64,000 nt of DNA from Komagataeibacter xylinus (lineage in GTDB: Bacteria > Pseudomonadota > Alphaproteobacteria > Acetobacterales > Acetobacteraceae). Under the pieces are notes generated by a model. That model was given only the letters and a program-made list of their open reading frames with translations, did not search any database and was not told where the DNA came from. Both the position numbers and the translations under genes were made by a program. Positions 17,535 through 30,022 of this stretch are shown here, one piece after another. The stretch is taken from contig NZ_JARWSK010000004.1 of NCBI RefSeq assembly GCF_031081985.1, positions 372,001 through 436,000 on the forward strand, given 5' to 3'. Position 1 is the stretch's first letter; each line of letters opens with the position of its first letter.

Positions 17535-17801
17535 ATGACGGACAAGACCAACACGCCGCCCGAAGGCGACGCCATCCCCCCCGAACTGAGCCATTGCGGC
17601 GCGGTGGTGGACAAGGCCATCGAATACATGCTGGGCGAGAACCTGCCGCCCATGGCCATTGCCTCCGCCCTGCTGGGGGGCTCGCTGGGCCTGCTGTCGC
17701 GCACCATGGGGCGCGAGGCGATGCAGGGCCTGCTTGAAAACGCGCTGCACAGCGTGCAGGCGGGTGAACTGCACCCCGACCATGAAGGCGGGGCAGCCTG
17801 A
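17535..17801 (+). CDS. Small conserved-type hypothetical protein
   Basis: An 88-residue open frame with a good ribosome site (AGGAG, 9 bases before ATG 17535) and codon use like its neighbours. It has a moderately hydrophobic helix (MAIASALLGGSLGLLSRTMG) flanked by polar ends and one Cys. No family is recognised. It follows the ABC exporter by 101 bp on the same strand. Function unknown. Confidence 0.7.
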   Translation: MTDKTNTPPEGDAIPPELSHCGAVVDKAIEYMLGENLPPMAIASALLGGSLGLLSRTMGREAMQGLLENALHSVQAGELHPDHEGGAA

Positions 17802-17980
17802 ACAAAGGGCCGCGAAAGGGCCAGAACGGGGTCGTTTGCGCCCTTTCGCATACAAAATATGCCGAATCATGCTTATGCGTCTTGACGGATGGCGGTGGTT
17901 TGGCGATAAGCCGCGCCTAATCTAGACGATCCTTGCCGGGCATTTATGCCTCGGCCAAAGTTATATCCGAGGATGATAAA

Positions 17981-18280
17981 ATGTCTCGCCGCTGCCAGAT
18001 CACAGGCAAGGGCGTGCTGACGGGCAACAACGTCAGCCACGCCAACAACAAGTCCCGCCGCCGTTTCCTGCCCAACCTGCAGGAAACCTCGCTGCTGTCC
18101 GATATTCTCGGCACGGCCGTTCCCCTGCGCATGACCACCAACGGGCTGCGCACGGTCGAGCACAATGGCGGGCTGGACTCGTTCCTGCTGTCCACCCCGA
18201 ACCGCAAGCTGACGCCGGAAGCCATGACGGTGAAGCGCCGCATCCTGCGCGTTCAGGAAAAGAAGGCCGCCGTGGCCTGA
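17981..18280 (+). CDS. rpmB: 50S ribosomal protein L28
   Basis: A 99-residue L28 in the long alphaproteobacterial form. The start [25 protein letters not shown] is diagnostic, followed by RRRFLPNLQ and a basic C-terminus ([13 protein letters not shown]). GAGG lies 9 bases before the ATG; an in-frame start at 17933 has no L28 similarity. Confidence 0.96.
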   Translation: MSRRCQITGKGVLTGNNVSHANNKSRRRFLPNLQETSLLSDILGTAVPLRMTTNGLRTVEHNGGLDSFLLSTPNRKLTPEAMTVKRRILRVQEKKAAVA

Positions 18281-18291
18281 CATGCCTCACG

Positions 18292-18319
18292 CCGCCTGCC
18301 CGCAAACGCGGACAGGCGG
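18292..18319 (+). terminator. Hairpin after rpmB, possible terminator
   Basis: CCGCCTG pairs with CAGGCGG, continued inward by CCGC/GCGG across one mismatch. It lies just after the rpmB stop. The following bases are only moderately T-rich, so termination is uncertain. Confidence 0.5.
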
Positions 18320-18430
18320 TCTGGTGTTGTCAAAAAGCCTGACTGAAGTCTGGCGCATTGTTCCGCTATGCCGGTCTGCGTCGTCCAGGTTGAAAAAGAC
18401 TGAGGGCGGAAGCAGCTTACGGTTCTGGCA

Positions 18431-18461
18431 GGCGCGAAAGGGAACGGTTTCCCTTCGCGCC
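18431..18461 (+). promoter_or_regulatory. Hairpin in the fusA leader
   Basis: GGCGCGAA pairs with TTCGCGCC, extended inward by GGGAA/TTCCC with one bulged A. It ends 14 bases before the fusA ribosome site. It could be an attenuator or an mRNA-stability structure for fusA, or a second weak terminator of rpmB. Confidence 0.45.
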
Positions 18462-18486
18462 CGTGTTGTCTTGTGGAGGTTCCCCC

Positions 18487-20574
<2,088 letters not shown>

Positions 20575-20601
20575 TCCTTCTCGAAAGAGAGCATCAAGAA
20601 G

Positions 20602-20634
20602 AAACCGGCTCCCGAAAGGGGCCGGTTTTTTTTG
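20602..20634 (+). terminator. Intrinsic terminator of fusA
   Basis: AAACCGG pairs with CCGGTTT, extended by C-G and CCC/GGG pairs across a bulged T, with a GAAA loop, ending in eight or more T residues 27 bases after the stop codon. Confidence 0.9.
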
Positions 20635-20680
20635 TATCGGGCAGCGGCCCACGCAAACTGCCCCCCAACAGGCAGAAGGC

Positions 20681-20754
20681 TTTGGTGAAGCCTTTTTCGA
20701 AAAGCTTAAAAAAACGCCACCTGTTTGAAAAACGGTGGCGTCTGGAAGTTTTAT
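20681..20754 (-). repeat. Nested-hairpin intergenic repeat, copy 4 (inverted, diverged)
   Basis: Read on the minus strand, this stretch follows the same plan as the copies at 1441, 32598 and 61182: an AAAACTT-type outer arm, a GCCACC hairpin, an AAGCTTTT hairpin and the GCTTCACCAAA end. Arms carry several substitutions. It lies between the convergent fusA and metallo-hydrolase genes. Confidence 0.75.
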
Positions 20755-20763
20755 GGCTGTCTG

Positions 20764-21630
20764 TCAGGCAATTGTCTTTGCCCATTGGTCGCCGTGCAAC
20801 TGGACCTTCCCGTCTTCGAGCAGCTTTTCAAGGTGTGCGTGCAGGTTCAGCCGTGCCGCGCGGCGCAGTCCGGGGCGCAGGTTGTGGTACAGGCTGTCCA
20901 CAATTTCATCAAGCGTGCTCGGGCGCGTCGGCAATAGCGCCATGATGCTGTCCTCGCGCGCCACGCGGTGCGCGACCAGCCCGTCAATGCAGGCTTCCAC
21001 CCGGGTTATGGCGGGGCCATGCGCAGGCAGCAGCAGGCGGGCGTTGCGGGTGCGTACATAGTCCATGCTGCGCAGGAACTGCCGCACCGAGCCATAGGGC
21101 GCGGGCGGGATCATGGTGGTGGACCAGCCCATGATATGGTCGCCGGTAAAGATGATGCCATCCGCCGTTTCAAGGCAGATATGGTCGCTGGCGTGGCCCG
21201 GTGTGTACAGCACGCGCAGGCCCGCAAGCCGGTCGCCATCGCGCAGGCCGATATCGGGCGTGAAGTCCGGGTCTTCGCTGGCATGGAATCCGCACACAGG
21301 AATGCCCAGGCGCTGCCCGAGCGGGCGGGCGCCATCAAGGTGGTCATGATGGGTATGGGTCAGGATGATGTGGGTCAGGGGCCGCTTGCCCGCCGCCGCC
21401 ACGAGGGCATCGAGATGTGCGGGCGTGGCGCTGCCGGGGTCGATCACCACGCAGCCACCATCATGCTCCACCAGCCAGCTATTGGTGCCATTGCCGGTCA
21501 TGGGGCCGGGATTGTTCGCCACCACCCGCCTTATGGCGGGTGTATGGGGCAGCGGCACCTCATAAGGCGGTGGCGGTTCACTGACCCGCCACCCGTTGCG
21601 CGGGGCAGGGTTAGCCAAAAGCGCCAACAT
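20764..21630 (-). CDS. MBL-fold metallo-hydrolase (LACTB2-like)
   Basis: A 288-residue metallo-beta-lactamase-fold protein with the zinc-binding motif THTHHDHLDG at residues 91-100, a second His in TPGHASDH, the metal-bridging Asp in FTGDHIMGW and a late His in LPAHGP. A C-terminal winged-helix-like tail follows (LDEIVDSLYHNL, LNLHAHLEKLLEDGKV), as in LACTB2-type endoribonucleases and related hydrolases. The substrate is not known. The chosen start overlaps the end of the ppc-like gene by 20 bases; later starts are possible. Confidence 0.85.
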   Translation of the reverse strand: MLALLANPAPRNGWRVSEPPPPYEVPLPHTPAIRRVVANNPGPMTGNGTNSWLVEHDGGCVVIDPGSATPAHLDALVAAAGKRPLTHIILTHTHHDHLDGARPLGQRLGIPVCGFHASEDPDFTPDIGLRDGDRLAGLRVLYTPGHASDHICLETADGIIFTGDHIMGWSTTMIPPAPYGSVRQFLRSMDYVRTRNARLLLPAHGPAITRVEACIDGLVAHRVAREDSIMALLPTRPSTLDEIVDSLYHNLRPGLRRAARLNLHAHLEKLLEDGKVQLHGDQWAKTIA

Positions 21631-24415
21631 GGTGCATCACGCCGGTGCTGATTTCGCGCACCATCTGGAACAGGCGCTGCATCGGCTCGAACACTTCGGT
21701 GTATTCGCGGCTGTAGGTGCCTTCCTGCCGGGGGCCATGCGGCTCGTGGAAATCAAGGTCGAAGCTGCCATCGGAGCGGTAGGGGAATATCTGCTCCAGT
21801 TCCTTGAGCACGGCGGGCACTTCAAGGCACAGCACCTTCAGCGTCATCATATCGCGCGAGAAGGCATGCCGGGGCGAGAAGTAGGGCACGCGGGTGGAAA
21901 GCATCCAGATCTGTTCGATCAGCGCGATGCGAATGGCGTGCAGCAGCAGTTCATCAGGCTGCATGCGAGGGGCTTCGGGCCAGGCGCGGCGCAGGGCGAG
22001 GTGGTCGGACTGGATGCGGCGGAACATGGCCTGTGTGCTGGCCCAGAAATCAAGCTGTTCCAGCCCGTGCATCAGGGTCAGGCAGGCCTCCTGCGCGCCC
22101 GCGTCGCGCTGGGCGGTGGCGCGTTCAAGCCACATGTCGGGGTCAAGCAGGCGGATCACGCCGCGCAGTACCCCGTGGTCGGAATGGGCCAGGCCGTGGG
22201 CTGCGAAATCCATCGCGCGGCGAAAGCGCGGACTCTCGGCCAGATATTTCTCGAAGGTTTCAGGGTGGCGGGCCGCCGCCGTGCCCAGCCCCTGCAACGT
22301 GTTTGCGCACCACGCAAGCTGCTGCAGGATGGCGTTGTTGGGAATGGCGCGGAGCTGGCTGGAGTGCTTGATGCGCGTGACCGTGGAGGCGGCATCGCTC
22401 TGCCGCGCCGAGGGGCGCGAGCCGGTCTTGTCGATCAGCGAGGGGCCAAACGCGCCAAGCAGGGCGGCATAGCCGGGGTCTTCCACCAGCCCGGTCATGC
22501 CATTGGCGATGGTGGAGAAGAAATCGGCCGAGAAATCCGGCTCGTCATAAACCGGGTCGCGGTCGAGCACGCTGGTGGCGAAGGCGTGCTCGGCAATGAT
22601 GCTGACCGTGGCATCGGCCAGGGTCTGGGTGCCGAACAACAGGTAGCCATCCCCGCCCTGGAAGGCGGTTTCTTCACGCAGTTGGATGCCTGCGCGGGTG
22701 TAGCGGGCGCGGGCATGCGGCGGGGAGAGGTAGTCAAAGCGGTCGGCCAGCCGGTAGGGGTGGGCACCGCGGCCAATGCTCTCGCCATGCGTGTCGAACA
22801 GGATCACCTCGACAAAGGCGAGATCCCACTTGCGCAGAAGGTCACAGACCTTGATGCGCAGCCGCTCGATCAGGTAGGTCGCGGCCAGTTGCCCCACATA
22901 CCGCCCGGAATCGGAGAAGCCGAACTGCAGGCTCAGCTTGCGCGTGCGCTGCAGGTAGGCGCGCCAGTGCGGCGAGCGCAGGGCCTCCTCGATGATCTGC
23001 TCGCCATTTTCCAGCGCGTCCTGCGTCTCGAACAGGGGCGAGATCTCGATCATGTCCTCCACGCCATACAGCCGCGCCAGCCACAGCGCGGTGAGCAGGG
23101 TGTAGCCGGTCTCGGTCTCGGCAATGAGGAAGCGGATGGGGCTGGTGCGGTCGATATGGCGCAGGATCTGGCGCACGGTCATCATCAGCCGGCCCGCGCT
23201 GGCCTGCTCCATCAGCAGCGAGCCGAAATCGATCTCGACCGGCTCCACCGTGTCCAGCGCCTCGTTCATGCGGCTGATCAGCGCGCGGCGCTGGGCGGGA
23301 ATGTCGGGGTTGTCGGTAATGTTCAGGCGCTGGCGGGCAATGTTGTGCAACTGTGTCGCGTTGAGGCGCGTATGCGTGTGCGCGGCGGAAAGCCCGTGCG
23401 CCATGAAGCCCGCCCGGGCCACCACCAGCGCCATCTTGTCCTCGGGCGTGGCGGCGTCGATGGCCTCGCTGAAGGTCGCGCCCAGGTCGTTGCTGCTGGT
23501 CAGGGCCTCCGTGCTGCGGTTGATCAGCACATCGGCAAAGCGCGATACGCCTTCAGGCTCGGGGCCGGTGGGGCAGGCGGCGATCTGGGCGGCCACGGCC
23601 TCAAGGGCGGTGGCCACGCGGGCGGGCAGGTCATTGGCGCAGGAGGTGATGGGCTCAAGCTGGGCCTGCAGGCGGCTCAGTTGCAGCTGCTTCATGCGCA
23701 GGCGCAGGCGCAGCGTGTCCCACCAGCCAATATCGGTGCGGCCATCGGTGTCGTAGCCCACCCAACTGGTCATGATGATGGGGCGCGGCACCAGAGTGGA
23801 CCATTGCTGCGGCCAGTGGGTGCGCGCCTCTGTCAGCAGGGCCGTGTTGAGCCGGTCAAGCGCGTTGCGCCCGCGCAGTATGGCCTGGGTGGCGAGGGTA
23901 AACTCCTCATCGAGCGTGGGCGGCCCCACGCGGCGGTGCGTGAGGAAGGCGGGAACGTGTTCCGGGGCCTCGGCGGGGTTGGTCGAGGCCAGCGCGGCCA
24001 GCGCCTCATAGACCGGGTTGGCCAGCGCGAAGGTGGGGTGCGCAGTAAACACGGCGGCAAAGCGGCTGCGCTCGATGGCGGCGCGGAAACGCGCGATGGG
24101 CACCGGGCTGTCGGTGGGGTCGGGCTGCACGATGTGGCGGGCGACGGTGTGCATGCGCGCTGTCACGGCCTGTTCATCCGGCCCGTCGAGATAGGTGGCG
24201 ATATGGCGGGCGCGACCGGCGAAGGCGCGGTCGCGCAGCAGGCGCACGATGTCTTCCAGCGCGTCCATCGGCAGGGCGCCGCTGGCCATCTGCCGGCCAA
24301 TCTGGCGGGCAAGCGCCATGACGGGACTGCCCGATGCGGTCTCATCGTGGCTTGCGATCAGTTGCGTGGCCTGCGCGAGCAGGTTGGACACATTCCGCGC
24401 GGCGGCTTCGGTCAT
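21611..24415 (-). CDS. Phosphoenolpyruvate carboxylase homologue, divergent active site
   Basis: A 934-residue protein matching PEP carboxylase in length and motif order. PEPC adds bicarbonate to PEP to give oxaloacetate. Motif 1, VFTAHPTF, keeps the His (126) but lacks the usual following Glu. The metal-ligand motifs are kept as SPLFETQ (near 460) and FGFSDSGRYVG (near 500), although the Lys usually after SDS is Arg. The catalytic loop normally FHGRGG..GRGG is FDTHGESIGRGAHP here, so the His and first Arg are lost while the second Arg stays. The end is HHVGAFG rather than the usual NTG. It may be a variant PEPC or a paralogue with changed activity. It is divergent from the DUF445 gene. Confidence 0.8.
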   Translation of the reverse strand: MTEAAARNVSNLLAQATQLIASHDETASGSPVMALARQIGRQMASGALPMDALEDIVRLLRDRAFAGRARHIATYLDGPDEQAVTARMHTVARHIVQPDPTDSPVPIARFRAAIERSRFAAVFTAHPTFALANPVYEALAALASTNPAEAPEHVPAFLTHRRVGPPTLDEEFTLATQAILRGRNALDRLNTALLTEARTHWPQQWSTLVPRPIIMTSWVGYDTDGRTDIGWWDTLRLRLRMKQLQLSRLQAQLEPITSCANDLPARVATALEAVAAQIAACPTGPEPEGVSRFADVLINRSTEALTSSNDLGATFSEAIDAATPEDKMALVVARAGFMAHGLSAAHTHTRLNATQLHNIARQRLNITDNPDIPAQRRALISRMNEALDTVEPVEIDFGSLLMEQASAGRLMMTVRQILRHIDRTSPIRFLIAETETGYTLLTALWLARLYGVEDMIEISPLFETQDALENGEQIIEEALRSPHWRAYLQRTRKLSLQFGFSDSGRYVGQLAATYLIERLRIKVCDLLRKWDLAFVEVILFDTHGESIGRGAHPYRLADRFDYLSPPHARARYTRAGIQLREETAFQGGDGYLLFGTQTLADATVSIIAEHAFATSVLDRDPVYDEPDFSADFFSTIANGMTGLVEDPGYAALLGAFGPSLIDKTGSRPSARQSDAASTVTRIKHSSQLRAIPNNAILQQLAWCANTLQGLGTAAARHPETFEKYLAESPRFRRAMDFAAHGLAHSDHGVLRGVIRLLDPDMWLERATAQRDAGAQEACLTLMHGLEQLDFWASTQAMFRRIQSDHLALRRAWPEAPRMQPDELLLHAIRIALIEQIWMLSTRVPYFSPRHAFSRDMMTLKVLCLEVPAVLKELEQIFPYRSDGSFDLDFHEPHGPRQEGTYSREYTEVFEPMQRLFQMVREISTGVMHHVGAFG

Positions 24416-24573
24416 CGGGTCGTCCTGTCATGAAAGGTCGTCATGGTTCTTCTCCCCCAAATCCCATGTTCGGCGGCGGGCTGCAATGTCCCGCATGGCT
24501 TATTCATGTCTATTTGAGGCGTTATATCGAGTGTTGCTTGGGCTGGGGCAGAGACAATGGTATCAGTGGCTTC

Positions 24574-25869
24574 ATGAATGGTATTCCACAAACGGACCAT
24601 GACGCGCGGCGTATCCTGCTGCGCCACAAGCGGTCCGCAACCGGCCTGCTGGCCGCCATGGCGGGGCTGACGGTGGCAGGCTACGCCCTGCCACAGATGG
24701 GCTGGCTGGCCGAGCGCCCCTGGCTCGAGATACTGCGCTCGGGCACCAAGGCGGGCGTGGTGGGTGGCCTTGCGGACTGGTTTGCCGTGACCGCCCTGTT
24801 CCGCAGGCCGATGGGGCTGCCGATTCCGCACACCGCCATCCTGCCTGCCCAGAAGGAGCGGCTGGCGCAGGCGCTCGGACGTTTCGTCTCGAACAACGTG
24901 TTTACGGAAAAGGAAGTGGGTGCCGCCTTCAGCCGCATCGACCTGCCGTCGCTCATTGGCAATATCCTGCAGGAGCCGGAAACGGCGGAGATGGTCAACC
25001 GCGCCGTGCTCGGCTCCGTGCCCCACGTGCTCGACCGGCTGGAGGATGGCCGGGCGAGTTCCGCCATAGCCAGCCTGCTGCCCACCCTGCTGGGCGGCGA
25101 GGAGATCGCCCCCATCGTGACCCGCAGCCTGCGCGCGATGGTGGAGGGCGACTGCCATCAGGAGGTGCTGTCCTTCCTGCTTGCAAGGCTCAAGGAAGGG
25201 ATCAAGGCCAAGGAACCCGCCCTGCGCATGATGATCGAGGACCGCGTGCGCGAGCAGGGCGGCCGCGTGCTGGGCTGGGCCATTGGCGGCTCGATCGCCA
25301 CCAAGGTGCTGCTGGCCGCGAGCCAGGAACTCGACCGCATCGACCCGCAGAACTCCGAGCTGCGTGAAGGCTTTACCACCTGGGTGCGCACCGAGATCGA
25401 CCGGATCGAACTCGACCCCGTGCGGCGCGGTGAGATTACGGATGCCGTGAGGGGCGTGCTGACGCATGACAGCGTGCGCGGCTGGAGCAGCGATGTGTGG
25501 CACCGCCTGCGTGGCGTGATTGAGGAGGACATGCGCAAGGGCGAGACCAGTTGGGTGGCAACGCTGGTGCGCGACGCCCTGCAGCGCCTGGCCGACCAGA
25601 TGTACAATGATGCCGCCATGCGCAAGCGCGTGGAAGACGCCGCGCGCAACATGATCGTGAGCAGCCTGCCCTTCCTGCGGGATCGCATGTCGCGTTTTAT
25701 TTACTCGGTCGTAAACGGCTGGGATGCCGAAAGCCTGAGTGACCGGCTGGAACTGCGCGTGGGCAAGGATCTACAGTATATCCGCCTTAACGGCACGCTG
25801 GTCGGTTTTCTGGCGGGGTGTGGCCTGTCCGTGTTATTGCAGCTGATATTCGGAACCGGGATCGGTTAG
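24574..25869 (+). CDS. DUF445 family membrane protein (YjiN-like)
   Basis: A 431-residue DUF445 protein of unknown function. A hydrophobic segment lies near residues 22-40 (TGLLAAMAGLTVAGYALP), followed by the family motif GGLADWFAVTALFRRPMGLPIPHTAI, and a second membrane helix at the very C-terminus (LVGFLAGCGLSVLLQLIF). The region between is long, charged and helical. The start at 24574 is chosen because MNGIPQTDHDARR precedes the first helix; it has no strong ribosome site, and an earlier in-frame start at 24334 would overlap the divergent ppc-like gene. Confidence 0.85.
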   Translation: MNGIPQTDHDARRILLRHKRSATGLLAAMAGLTVAGYALPQMGWLAERPWLEILRSGTKAGVVGGLADWFAVTALFRRPMGLPIPHTAILPAQKERLAQALGRFVSNNVFTEKEVGAAFSRIDLPSLIGNILQEPETAEMVNRAVLGSVPHVLDRLEDGRASSAIASLLPTLLGGEEIAPIVTRSLRAMVEGDCHQEVLSFLLARLKEGIKAKEPALRMMIEDRVREQGGRVLGWAIGGSIATKVLLAASQELDRIDPQNSELREGFTTWVRTEIDRIELDPVRRGEITDAVRGVLTHDSVRGWSSDVWHRLRGVIEEDMRKGETSWVATLVRDALQRLADQMYNDAAMRKRVEDAARNMIVSSLPFLRDRMSRFIYSVVNGWDAESLSDRLELRVGKDLQYIRLNGTLVGFLAGCGLSVLLQLIFGTGIG

Positions 25870-25933
25870 GGCATCGCCGCTTTACGATTGGACTTGACGG
25901 CGCCCGGCTGGTAGCCCATCTGAAACTTCAGGA

Positions 25934-25945
25934 AACAGTACTGTT
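25934..25945. promoter_or_regulatory. Perfect 12-bp palindrome upstream of the SUF regulator
   Basis: AACAGTACTGTT is a perfect palindrome 45 bases before the ATG of the Rrf2-type gene. Flanks are partly symmetric (CAGG left, CTGG right). Rrf2 proteins bind dyads at their own promoters, so this is a candidate autoregulatory operator. Confidence 0.5.
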
Positions 25946-25990
25946 CTGGTCCAATTATGGATGCAGGCTCAGGACGTACGGGAGAGCGGA

Positions 25991-26452
25991 ATGCTGAAAC
26001 TGTCGAAACTGACCGATTACGCCGTGGTGGCTCTGGTCCGGCTGGGGCAGAAAAGCGAGGTCACCACCTCGCCTGTCCTGTCGCGTTCGACCGGCATTCC
26101 CGAACCCACGGTGGCGAAGGTGCTCAAGATTCTGGCGACCCAGGGCATCGTGACCTCGCAACGCGGCGCGCGCGGCGGCTACAGGCTGGCCCAGCCACTT
26201 GAGGAGATTTCGATCGCGGCCGTGATCCAGGCCATTGATGGCCCCATATCGCTCACCACCTGCGTTGATGGCGGCGATTGCGACGCGCGCGCCACCTGCG
26301 GGCTGGGCGGGCAGTGGGATATGGTCAATGCCGCCATCCGCCATGCGCTTTCAGCCATTACGCTGGCCGATATGAAGAACCATACAGTAACCGACAGACT
26401 GGGCGGCCTGCACGTGCCGCCCGTGCCCGACAGGCCCGAGGCCACGGCCTGA
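25991..26452 (+). CDS. Rrf2-family regulator of the SUF operon
   Basis: A 153-residue Rrf2/IscR-type repressor. The N-terminal winged helix has [16 protein letters not shown] and the recognition segment [13 protein letters not shown]; the wing has [12 protein letters not shown]. Three cysteines are spaced Cys-x5-Cys-x5-Cys ([13 protein letters not shown]), the same spacing as the cluster ligands of IscR, so it probably binds an iron-sulfur cluster and senses cluster or iron status. The start at 25991 has GGGAGAG upstream; an in-frame start at 25961 is weaker. It is the first gene of the suf operon, 19 bp before sufB. Confidence 0.92.
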   Translation: MLKLSKLTDYAVVALVRLGQKSEVTTSPVLSRSTGIPEPTVAKVLKILATQGIVTSQRGARGGYRLAQPLEEISIAAVIQAIDGPISLTTCVDGGDCDARATCGLGGQWDMVNAAIRHALSAITLADMKNHTVTDRLGGLHVPPVPDRPEATA

Positions 26453-26471
26453 TACAGGGGAGGAAAGACAC

Positions 26472-27962
<1,491 letters not shown>

Positions 27963-27977
27963 CAGGGATTCAAAGAC

Positions 27978-28751
27978 GTGAGCAAGCAATTCGTAAGCAT
28001 CAATGGCCTGTGCGCCCGCATCGATGATGGGGAAGCCCACAAGGAAATCCTGCGCGGGGTCGATCTCGAGATTCCGGCAGGCGAGGTCCATGCCATCATG
28101 GGGCCGAATGGCTCGGGCAAGTCCACCCTGTCCTACGTGCTGGCCGGGCGCGAGGATTATGAGGTGACGGGCGGCTCGGCCACCTTCAAGGGGCAGGACC
28201 TCCTCGCACTCGAGCCCGAAGAGCGTGCGGCCCTTGGCCTGTTCCTTGCGTTCCAGACGCCGGTGGAACTGCCGGGTGTCAACAACGCCAACTTCCTGCG
28301 CACCGCCGTCAACGCCGTGCGCCGCGCGCGCGGCATGGACGAGCTTGATGCCGTGGCCTTCCTCAAGGCCGTGCGCAAGGAGACCAAGCATCTGTCCATG
28401 TCTGACGAGATGCTCAAGCGCAACGTGAATGTCGGCTTTTCAGGTGGTGAGAAGAAGCGCAACGAGGTGCTGCAGATGCGCATGCTCCAGCCATCCTTCG
28501 CCATCCTTGACGAGACCGATAGCGGGCTGGACATCGATGCCCTGCGCATCGTGGCCGAGGGTGTGAACTCGCTGCGCTCGCCCGATTTCTCGGCGCTGGT
28601 CATCACCCATCACCAGCGCCTGCTTGACTATATCGTGCCTGACCGCATTCACGTCATGGCCAAGGGGCGCATCATTCACAGCGGCGGCCCGGAACTGGCC
28701 AAGCAGCTTGAGGCGCAGGGCTACGCCCAGTTCCTCTCGGAGGCGGCGTGA
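27978..28751 (+). CDS. sufC: SufC ATPase of the SufBCD complex
   Basis: A 257-residue ABC-type ATPase without membrane domains that energises cluster assembly on SufB/SufD. Walker A is GPNGSGKST near residue 42, the signature SGGEKKRNEV near 155, and Walker B FAILDETDSGLD near 174. The start is GTG at 27978. Its end overlaps the start of sufD by 4 bases, indicating coupling. Confidence 0.97.
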   Translation: MSKQFVSINGLCARIDDGEAHKEILRGVDLEIPAGEVHAIMGPNGSGKSTLSYVLAGREDYEVTGGSATFKGQDLLALEPEERAALGLFLAFQTPVELPGVNNANFLRTAVNAVRRARGMDELDAVAFLKAVRKETKHLSMSDEMLKRNVNVGFSGGEKKRNEVLQMRMLQPSFAILDETDSGLDIDALRIVAEGVNSLRSPDFSALVITHHQRLLDYIVPDRIHVMAKGRIIHSGGPELAKQLEAQGYAQFLSEAA

Positions 28752-30022
28752 ACGCCATTGCACCGGTCGGGATCAGTCCCTCAGCCTTTCTCGACCGGGG
28801 TGACGTAAAGGGGCATGCCACGCGGCAAAAGGCCGCCGATTACCTGCGCACGGTGGGCCTGCCGCGCGCGGGGGTGGAGGCATGGAAATACACCTCGCTG
28901 CGCGCGCTGGCCGATGTGCCGTTTGCCGAGGCAAGGCGTGATGTCGATGCCGGCGCGGTTGATACGCTGCTGGCCGAGGTCGAGACCATCTCGGGCCTTG
29001 GGGCCGGGGCCAGTCGCGCCGTGTTCGTCAATGGCCGTTTCGATGCCGGGCGTTCGCGCCTGCCCGATGGGGTGAAGGTTGCAGCCTTTGACCCGGCGCG
29101 CGAACTGCGTGATGGAATCGACCCGGCAGGCGACGTGACTACCGCGCTCAACACCGTGCTGGCCGATGACGGGCTGGCGCTGGTCGTGCCTGCCGGGGTT
29201 GATGCGGGCTGCCTGCTGCTGGTCAGCATTGGCCTTGCTGGCGAGGATGCGCCGGTATCCTTCCACCCGCAGCACCGCATTGTGGTGGAAGAGGGCGGCA
29301 GGCTCGCCATGCTCGATGCGGCTGTGGGGCGGGGCTATTACCTGCATAACCCGCTTTATGACATCACGGTGGAAGAAGGCGGCTACCTGTCGCACGCCCG
29401 CATCCAGGCGGAGGGCAAAAAGGCGCTGCACCTTGCGGTCAGCCATGCCCGCGTTGCCAGCCGTGGCGTGTATGACAGCTTTACGCTCACGCTTGGCGCC
29501 AGCCTGTCGCGCCATGAGGTGCATGCGGGGCTGAATGCGGCGGGGGCCAGCGTGCATGTCAATGGTGCGCAGCTTCTGGCGGACCACCAGCATGGCGACC
29601 TGACCAGCGTGATCACCCACGCGGCCCCGGACTGCATTTCGCGCCAGACGGTGAAGAACGTGCTGGCCGACCATGCGCGCGGCGTGTTTCAGGGCAAGAT
29701 CCATGTCGAGCGGATTGCCCAGAAGACCGATGGCTACCAGATGAACCAGGCCCTGCTGCTGTCGGACACCGCCGAGATCGACGCCAAGCCCGAACTCGAA
29801 ATCTACGCCGATGACGTCAAGTGCAGCCATGGCGCTACCGTGGGCGCGCTTGATGATGACCAGCTTTTCTACCTGCGCAGCCGTGGCATCCCGAATGAGG
29901 CGGCACGATCCATCCTGATCCGTGCCTTCCTGCATGACGTGGTGGACCAGATTGATGATGCGCGGCTCAAGGACAGTCTGAACCTTGCGGTCGAAGCCTG
30001 GTGGAAGCGGGAGGTCGCCTGA
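28748..30022 (+). CDS. sufD: Fe-S cluster assembly protein SufD
   Basis: SufD is the SufB paralogue in the SufBC2D scaffold and aids iron entry. The 424-residue protein has the N-terminal GLPRAGVEAWKYTSLRAL motif (about residues 36-53) and the C-terminal beta-helix with ADDVKCSHGATVGALDDDQLFYLRSRGI, which includes the conserved Cys-Ser-His-Gly motif. Start GTG overlaps sufC; the stop overlaps the sufS start (TGATG). Confidence 0.96.
   Translation: MNAIAPVGISPSAFLDRGDVKGHATRQKAADYLRTVGLPRAGVEAWKYTSLRALADVPFAEARRDVDAGAVDTLLAEVETISGLGAGASRAVFVNGRFDAGRSRLPDGVKVAAFDPARELRDGIDPAGDVTTALNTVLADDGLALVVPAGVDAGCLLLVSIGLAGEDAPVSFHPQHRIVVEEGGRLAMLDAAVGRGYYLHNPLYDITVEEGGYLSHARIQAEGKKALHLAVSHARVASRGVYDSFTLTLGASLSRHEVHAGLNAAGASVHVNGAQLLADHQHGDLTSVITHAAPDCISRQTVKNVLADHARGVFQGKIHVERIAQKTDGYQMNQALLLSDTAEIDAKPELEIYADDVKCSHGATVGALDDDQLFYLRSRGIPNEAARSILIRAFLHDVVDQIDDARLKDSLNLAVEAWWKREVA

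Noticed and set aside
21596-24433. Very long open frame antisense to the PEP carboxylase homologue
   Set aside because: GC-rich codon bias opens antisense frames; the translated product is His/Gly/Arg-rich low complexity with no family features, while the minus-strand frame has clear PEPC motifs.
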